From positions 1 through 10,973 of the forward strand of contig CALMQD010000033.1 in the NCBI GenBank assembly GCA_937871415.1: DNA of 10,973 nt. Direction: 5' to 3'. The notes beneath the pieces are model-generated. The model was given only the letters and a program-made list of their open reading frames with translations. It ran no database searches and had not been told where the DNA came from. This document shows positions 7,819 through 10,973 of this stretch, in pieces; within the stretch, counting starts at the first letter, position 1, and each line of letters opens with the position of its first letter. Source of the DNA: an uncultured Phycisphaerales bacterium (GTDB taxonomy: Bacteria; Planctomycetota; Phycisphaerae; Phycisphaerales; UBA1924). Made by a program: the position numbers and the translations under genes.

Positions 7819-8522
7819 GCGCCCCCCCGGTGTTCAGGAAGAGCCGACCGGGAGTGCGACGGCCCGGGCCGCGACTGTTCGGGGAGCGCAAAGGTCTCGC
7901 CCACGCCCAGGGCGCGCAGCACCTGGTCTTCGCGCTGGTGCATGCGCCGGTACGCGTCGTCGTCGTGGTCATCTTCGCCCAGGCAGTGCAGCACGCCGTG
8001 CAGCACGTAGAGCAGCGCTTCGCGCTCGACCGGAACGTAGCGCCGCTCGGCCTGGCGGCGGGCCTCGTCCACACAGACGAGGATGTCGGTGTCGAGGGGC
8101 CGATCGGCCCGGGCGTCGTCGTCGCCGTCGCGCAGGTCGAACGTCAGCACGTCGGTCGTGGAATCCATGCTCAGGTGGCGAGCGTGGGCCGCGGCCATCT
8201 GGTCGTCGCGCACCAGGCGCACGCGGACCTCGTGTCCGGCCGCGGCCGGGTGTCCGGCGAGCAGCATGGCGCAGCCTCGCCGGGCGTGCTCGGTGAGCCA
8301 ACGCAGTGCTTGTGCCGAAAGCAGGCACCGATCATCCAGAACTTCCAACTCCAGTCCCACCGGGCCGGGATCAGGATCGGGGTTGGATTGGGGATCAGAA
8401 CCGGGCGTCGAAGTGGAAGGGTCCAAGCGCGCAACACCCGATGCAACAGCAGGTTGCGTCTTGGCCTCGGCGGGCTTTCCAGGGTTGGATCGCGAGTTGG
8501 ACACCATGGATCGTTGGTCCAT
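7812..8522 (-). CDS. ybeY: YbeY-type endoribonuclease / rRNA maturation factor
   Basis: YbeY is a zinc-dependent ribonuclease for rRNA 3'-end maturation and 70S ribosome quality control. Counting from ATG 8522 the protein has 236 residues. The core starts near GLELEVLDD (56-64) and contains STTDVLTFDL (121-130) and the metal site H175-x3-H179-x6-H186 in VLHGVLHCLGEDDH. E. coli spacing is one residue shorter between the last two His. The start is uncertain. ATG 8522 has AAGGCGG just upstream and is my choice. ATG 8561 would add 13 residues, and GTG 8360 would start right at the conserved core and remove a Ser/Pro/Asp-rich extension of about 54 residues. The C-terminus carries about 25 extra residues. 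The gene heads a leftward operon with the CNNM gene and cysS; the usual phoH neighbour is not present here. Confidence 0.9.
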   Translation of the reverse strand: MDQRSMVSNSRSNPGKPAEAKTQPAVASGVARLDPSTSTPGSDPQSNPDPDPGPVGLELEVLDDRCLLSAQALRWLTEHARRGCAMLLAGHPAAAGHEVRVRLVRDDQMAAAHARHLSMDSTTDVLTFDLRDGDDDARADRPLDTDILVCVDEARRQAERRYVPVEREALLYVLHGVLHCLGEDDHDDDAYRRMHQREDQVLRALGVGETFALPEQSRPGPSHSRSALPEHRGGAC

Positions 8523-8793
8523 GGTACCGCCTTTGGCGCAGTGACTCAGCCCCCACCGCAAAATGTTTGGTTTGTGATTGGTAGACGACCCTGATAGGGC
8601 TTCGCCAGAGCCGATCAGCGACTGAGTTGTGTTCCAAGTTCAGGCCTGGAACGTGGCCAGATTGAGCCACCGTTGTTCGACGCGTCCTGAAACCTCTGCG
8701 CCCGTTCGACCAAAGATTGCTCCGGCTGGGAAAGTGCATCGGCCTGGAGTGTGCCGGGCCGACTCACCCGTTGATCTCCGTTCCGAGGCGACC
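8523..8793. other. Divergent intergenic region between ybeY and the DUF4870 gene
   Basis: This 271-bp stretch is less GC-rich than the neighbouring genes (for example AAAATGTTTGGTTTGTGATT at 8561-8580). It must hold the promoters for the leftward ybeY operon and the rightward DUF4870 gene. I could not identify convincing -35/-10 pairs on either strand, and I see no supported gene inside it. A frame open from 8629 runs into the DUF4870 gene, but its first 55 residues resemble no family start. Confidence 0.5.
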
Positions 8794-9195
8794 GTGGCGC
8801 AGCAGTACACCGTTCATCCCAGCGGCCGCCTGGCGTGCCCGGACTGTCCGAGCGATCAGCGGACGTTCGCGACGGTCCTGCACCTGGCGCCGATGATCGT
8901 TGCGCTCCTGGGGGCCGGGTTCATCGGGCTGCCGGCGATTGTCTCGCTGGTGCTTTGGAAGGTGCGCAACAACGACTCGACGTTCCTCGACGATCACGGC
9001 AAGGAAACGCTCAACTTCCAGATCTCGATGCTCATCTACTGGCTGGTCGCGGGGGTTCTGTGCACAGTGCTCATCGGGCTGGCGCTCTTGCCGGTGGTGT
9101 GGCTGTTGCAGTTGATCGGCGGGATCATGGCGTGCGCCGCCGCGAGCCGCGGCGAGTTCTTCCGTTATCCCATGACGCTCCGCATCATCGCCTGA
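8794..9195 (+). CDS. DUF4870 (Tic20-like) small membrane protein
   Basis: A 133-residue integral membrane protein of the DUF4870 family, whose function is not established. Three hydrophobic segments lie at about 25-56, 76-97 and 98-116. Between the first two sits the family's signature loop, WKVRNNDSTFLDDHGKETLNFQ (55-76), where the DxHGKExLNFQ block is diagnostic. It ends with the typical FRYPMTLRII. I start it at GTG 8794, which has GAGG 5 nt upstream; an ATG at 8629 in the same frame would add an unrelated Arg/Pro-rich leader. Unusually, a CPDC pair (residues 15-18) precedes the first membrane segment and could bind metal or form a disulfide. The gene stands alone, divergent from ybeY and 217 bp before the HDOD gene. 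Confidence 0.88.
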   Translation: MAQQYTVHPSGRLACPDCPSDQRTFATVLHLAPMIVALLGAGFIGLPAIVSLVLWKVRNNDSTFLDDHGKETLNFQISMLIYWLVAGVLCTVLIGLALLPVVWLLQLIGGIMACAAASRGEFFRYPMTLRIIA

Positions 9196-9228
9196 GTGCA
9201 TGCCCGGCGGCAGGGTGCGCGCGGGGGT

Positions 9229-9251
9229 CGGGCGCGAGGTTGTTCCGCCCG
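9229..9251 (+). other. Hairpin 1 between DUF4870 and HDOD genes
   Basis: CGGGCG at 9229-9234 pairs with CGCCCG at 9246-9251 across an 11-nt loop, and G·U pairs can extend it outward. It lies 34 nt after the DUF4870 stop with no U-tract, so it could be a terminator, a 3'-end stabiliser, or a chance structure of GC-rich DNA. Confidence 0.3.
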
Positions 9252-9259
9252 GTCGGGTG

Positions 9260-9288
9260 AAGCCTGCGCCCGATAAGTGCGCGGGCTT
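9260..9288 (+). other. Hairpin 2: ten-pair stem-loop in the HDOD leader
   Basis: AAGCC, T, GCGC at 9260-9269 pairs with GCGC, G, GGCTT at 9279-9288: ten pairs including one T·G wobble, with the nine-base loop CCGATAAGT. It is the strongest stem between the two genes. There is no following U-tract. It may act as a Rho-type terminator element for the DUF4870 transcript or as part of a structured leader of the HDOD gene. Confidence 0.4.
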
Positions 9289-9383
9289 GGCCGCGATCCA
9301 GCGCACGACCAAGAACGGGGGACAAGAACTCGCGGCGGCGGGAAAGTCGGTGAGTCGAGCGGTCGATAGCCAACCGGATTGAA

Positions 9384-9397
9384 CCCACGGACGTGGG
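9384..9397 (+). promoter_or_regulatory. Small hairpin just upstream of the HDOD ribosome-binding site
   Basis: CCCAC at 9384-9388 pairs with GTGGG at 9393-9397 around a GGAC tetraloop. It ends five bases before the strong GGAGG (9403-9407) that sets ATG 9413. Its position close to the Shine-Dalgarno makes an effect on translation possible, but this is inference from position only. Confidence 0.3.
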
Positions 9398-9412
9398 CTT
9401 TCCGGAGGCCGT

Positions 9413-10300
9413 ATGTCGAACGTTCAACCGTTGACCAAGGAACAGGCCGTCGCGGCCGCGGTGCGCGAGATCTCGCACATCGCGACCCTCCCCGAGATCA
9501 CGCTCAAGATCATCCAGTTGGTCGAGAGCCCGACCTCGACGGCGCAGGACCTGCACAAGGTCATCGCCAATGACCCGGCGCTGTGCTCGCGCATCCTCAA
9601 GGTCGTGAACTCCGCGTTCTACGGCCTGCCGGGGCAGATCGGCTCGATCAACCGCGCCATCGTCCTGCTCGGGCTCAACGCGGTCAAGAACATCGCCATC
9701 GCCGCGAGCCTTGCGAAACTCTTCCGCGGCGGCTCGCTCACGCCGAACTTCTCCGCCAAGGACCTGTGGACGCACTCGATCGCGACGGCGACGGCGTCGA
9801 AACTCATCGCCGACCACATCAAGCTCGGTCTGACCGACGAGTGCTTCCTCGCCGGCCTCATCCACGACCTGGGCGTGATTGTCGAGATCCAGTACGACCG
9901 CCACCGCCTCATCGAGGTCATCGGACGCCTGAACGTCAACGACGACGGCGTGCCGCAGGCCGACATGCTCGAGATCGAGAACGAGGTCTTCGGCGCCAAC
10001 CACCAGGACTTCGGCTTCGGCCTCTGCGAGAAGTGGAAGTTCCCGCGCACGTTCGTGAACGTCTGCGGCTTCCACCACCGCCCTTTCGAACTGCCGGAAG
10101 AGTCGCGCACGATCGTCTCGATCATCGCGGTCGCCGACCGGCTCGCGGGCGAACTGCCCGGCAACTTCCGGCTCGACCAGATGAGCACCGAGATCCCCTC
10201 GGACCTGCTCGACGACCTCAAACTCACGCGCGAGCAGATCGACTCGATCCGCTCGAAACTCCCCGAGCACCTCGACCAGGTCTCGGCGATGCTCGCCTGA
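9413..10300 (+). CDS. HDOD-domain signalling protein
   Basis: A 295-residue cytoplasmic protein built almost entirely of one HDOD domain (about residues 20-225). Such proteins act in bacterial signalling, motility and stress control, often as non-catalytic partners. The N-terminal part shows the family's LPEITLKIIQLVESP, NDPALCSRILKVVNSAFYG (53-71) and INRAIVLLGLNAVKNIAI (79-96). The HD part has WTHS with H121, GLIHDLG with H151-D152, H197 in GANHQDFG, HH at 221-222 and D242 in IAVADRLAGE, so the usual HD metal-ligand positions appear filled. No receiver, GGDEF or EAL domain is attached. The last 45 residues are a helical tail. ATG 9413 has an excellent GGAGG 5 nt upstream. The gene is monocistronic by spacing, and a terminator-like hairpin follows at 10394. 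The output pathway is unknown. Confidence 0.93.
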   Translation: MSNVQPLTKEQAVAAAVREISHIATLPEITLKIIQLVESPTSTAQDLHKVIANDPALCSRILKVVNSAFYGLPGQIGSINRAIVLLGLNAVKNIAIAASLAKLFRGGSLTPNFSAKDLWTHSIATATASKLIADHIKLGLTDECFLAGLIHDLGVIVEIQYDRHRLIEVIGRLNVNDDGVPQADMLEIENEVFGANHQDFGFGLCEKWKFPRTFVNVCGFHHRPFELPEESRTIVSIIAVADRLAGELPGNFRLDQMSTEIPSDLLDDLKLTREQIDSIRSKLPEHLDQVSAMLA

Positions 10301-10310
10301 GCGCGGAGCG

Positions 10311-10330
10311 CCGTCCGCGCGTGCGGACGG
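10311..10330 (+). other. Perfect 8-bp hairpin just after the HDOD gene
   Basis: CCGTCCGC (10311-10318) pairs perfectly with GCGGACGG (10323-10330) around a GCGT tetraloop, 10 nt after the HDOD stop codon. It is followed by G-runs and not by U-runs, so it is not a classic intrinsic terminator; it may protect the mRNA 3' end or work with the next elements. Confidence 0.45.
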
Positions 10331-10331
10331 T

Positions 10332-10355
10332 GGGGGGCGGGGGTGGGGGTGAGGG
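10332..10355 (+). other. G-quadruplex-forming motif
   Basis: Four G-tracts of 6, 5, 5 and 3 bases (10332-10337, 10339-10343, 10345-10349, 10353-10355) are separated by loops C, T and TGA. This fits the canonical G4 rule with very short loops, which favour stable folding. It lies in the sense strand, so RNA could fold as well as DNA, directly behind the hairpin at 10311-10330. Confidence 0.6.
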
Positions 10356-10393
10356 CGGAAGTTGGGCGGGCGACAACTCGGATTCACCACGCG

Positions 10394-10425
10394 GCCGCGG
10401 GTTCACAGCCCGCGGCTGTTTCGTT
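10394..10425 (+). terminator. Terminator-like hairpin of the HDOD gene
   Basis: GCCGCGGG (10394-10401) pairs perfectly with CCCGCGGC (10409-10416) around the loop TTCACAG, and TGTTTCGTT (10417-10425) follows. The GC-rich stem plus T-rich tail fits a Rho-independent terminator for the HDOD transcript, about 95 nt after its stop. Confidence 0.6.
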
Positions 10426-10452
10426 GGTGGACGGGCAAGCGGTACGCGGAAA

Positions 10453-10476
10453 CAGACACGCCGCATCTTGTGTCTG
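10453..10476 (+). promoter_or_regulatory. Hairpin upstream of the SUMF1-like gene
   Basis: CAGACAC (10453-10459) pairs with GTGTCTG (10470-10476) around a ten-base loop. It is followed by GGGGCGTTTGTGTTATGTT. It may be a second terminator for the upstream gene or lie in the promoter or leader region of the SUMF1-like gene. A weak promoter reading (TTGTGT at 10468 and TATGTT at 10490, 16-bp spacing) overlaps it; the match to consensus is poor. Confidence 0.3.
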
Positions 10477-10526
10477 GGGGCGTTTGTGTTATGTTGGAGA
10501 GGTTGAGGACGGAGCGAGAGGGTCCT

Positions 10527-10546
10527 TGTGAGGGCCTGTGAGGGCC
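10527..10546 (+). repeat. Two tandem copies of a 10-bp unit upstream of the SUMF1-like gene
   Basis: TGTGAGGGCC occurs twice back to back (10527-10536 and 10537-10546), ending just before the GGGAG ribosome-binding site of the gene starting at 10558. It could be a simple slippage duplication or part of the leader. No function can be assigned. Confidence 0.5.
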
Positions 10547-10557
10547 TGGGAGCCTCG

Positions 10558-10973
10558 ATGCGTTCCGTCTTTGCCGACGTTGTATTCGTGCGTGTTGTTC
10601 GTCCTAGCCGCCGCGTGACGGTGGCTGGCGTGGCCGCGCTTCTGGCCGGCGCGGCGGTTGCGACAAGCGCCCAAGCCGCCATCGACCCGCTCTCCGGCAT
10701 CGACTTCGTGACCATCGGCGCGACGTACGGCGGCGCGGGGAATCCGGCGTGGCCGGGGACCAACCCGCACACGCCGGGAGACATGGCCATCGGCCGCGGC
10801 AATGTCAACTACGAGTACAACATCGGCCGGTTCGAGGTGACGACGGCGCAGTGGACCGAGTTCTACAACGCGGCCTTCGACCGACCCCAGGCCGAGTGGA
10901 TCCCGTGGCTGGTGCCCGCGACGCAGACGCACTGGGGCGCGACGAACGCGCCCGCGCAGAACGGCGGACTCCG
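10558..10973 (+). CDS. Exported SUMF1-like (formylglycine-generating-enzyme-fold) protein, 5' part
   Basis: The frame is open from ATG 10558 to the right edge (138 codons, no stop). A signal peptide is visible: basic residues PSRRVTV, hydrophobic core AGVAALLAGAAVA (about 23-35) and a likely cut after SAQA (residue 40). The mature part begins IDPLSGIDFVTIG and then NYEYNIGRFEVTTAQWTEFYNA (84-105), the opening block of SUMF1/FGE-sulfatase domains (YxIGxYEVTxxQY). Exported proteins of this type are frequent in Planctomycetota, often with a PEP-CTERM sorting tail; the C-terminus is outside the window, so neither tail nor active-site cysteines can be checked. GGGAG lies 5 nt before the ATG and supports the start. 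Most such proteins in this group are not shown to be true formylglycine-generating enzymes, so I leave the catalytic role open. Confidence 0.85.
   Translation, partial: MRSVFADVVFVRVVRPSRRVTVAGVAALLAGAAVATSAQAAIDPLSGIDFVTIGATYGGAGNPAWPGTNPHTPGDMAIGRGNVNYEYNIGRFEVTTAQWTEFYNAAFDRPQAEWIPWLVPATQTHWGATNAPAQNGGL

Noticed and set aside
8629..8793. ATG 8629 as the start of the DUF4870 protein
   Set aside because: The first 55 residues show no membrane or family character, while GTG 8794 has a well-placed GAGG. The extension is more likely untranslated.
9268..9277. CCGATAAG resembling the -10 part of a flagellar sigma-28 promoter
   Set aside because: There is no matching -35 TAAA element at the right distance, and the bases fall in the loop of a ten-pair hairpin.
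9196..9412. Cyclic-di-GMP riboswitch upstream of the HDOD gene
   Set aside because: The conserved GEMM core blocks are not seen; only generic GC-rich hairpins are present.
9185..10390. Long open frame on the - strand opposite the HDOD gene
   Set aside because: The sequence is a low-complexity Arg/Asp/Val shadow of the well-supported HDOD gene.
10491..10541. Short upstream ORF of 16 codons before the SUMF1-like gene
   Set aside because: It has no convincing ribosome-binding site at the right distance and no recognisable sequence; a chance frame is the simplest reading.

Overview
The window is a GC-rich (roughly 70%), gene-dense bacterial chromosome segment. The gene content and style fit a member of the Planctomycetota, probably Phycisphaerae. 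Points in favour are an exported SUMF1-domain protein of a kind common in that phylum, long low-complexity tails on housekeeping proteins, and a divergent Maf and YbeY. No rRNA or 16S-type marker is present, so the assignment is an inference. I see no tRNA, rRNA, CRISPR array, IS element, prophage or obvious horizontally acquired island.

Layout, left to right. (1) A leftward pair: a 73-residue protein of unknown function (1355 to 1134), then a NeuB-type nonulosonic acid synthase (1040 to the left edge), which lacks only its last few codons. (2) A rightward pair transcribed away from it: the double GTPase Der (1627-3825), with a large insert in its first G domain and a striking acidic then Lys/Ala-rich C-terminal tail, and a Maf-family pyrophosphatase 6 bp downstream (3832-4491). 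(3) A convergent junction holding a large imperfect inverted repeat (4490-4544). (4) A leftward three-gene operon: ybeY (8522 to 7812), a CNNM/CorC-type membrane protein overlapping it by 7 bp (7818 to 6361), and cysS (6309 to 4612). (5) A rightward DUF4870 membrane protein (8794-9195). (6) A rightward HDOD-domain signalling protein (9413-10300), with several potential hairpins in its leader and a hairpin, G-quadruplex motif and terminator-like hairpin after its stop. (7) At the right edge, the 5' part of a secreted SUMF1-like protein (10558 onward).

Most genes are core functions: ribosome assembly (Der), rRNA processing and ribosome quality control (YbeY), cysteine charging (CysS), nucleotide house-cleaning (Maf) and divalent-cation homeostasis (CNNM/CorC). 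The ybeY-corC adjacency matches the widespread ybeY-ybeX pairing. The accessory flavour comes from the surface-sugar gene neuB, the HDOD regulator and the exported SUMF1 protein. I do not find a clear new multi-gene system. The oddest features are the histone-H1-like tail on Der, the G7 run at the ybeY/CNNM overlap that could allow an in-frame fusion, and the hairpin plus G4 arrangement behind the HDOD gene.
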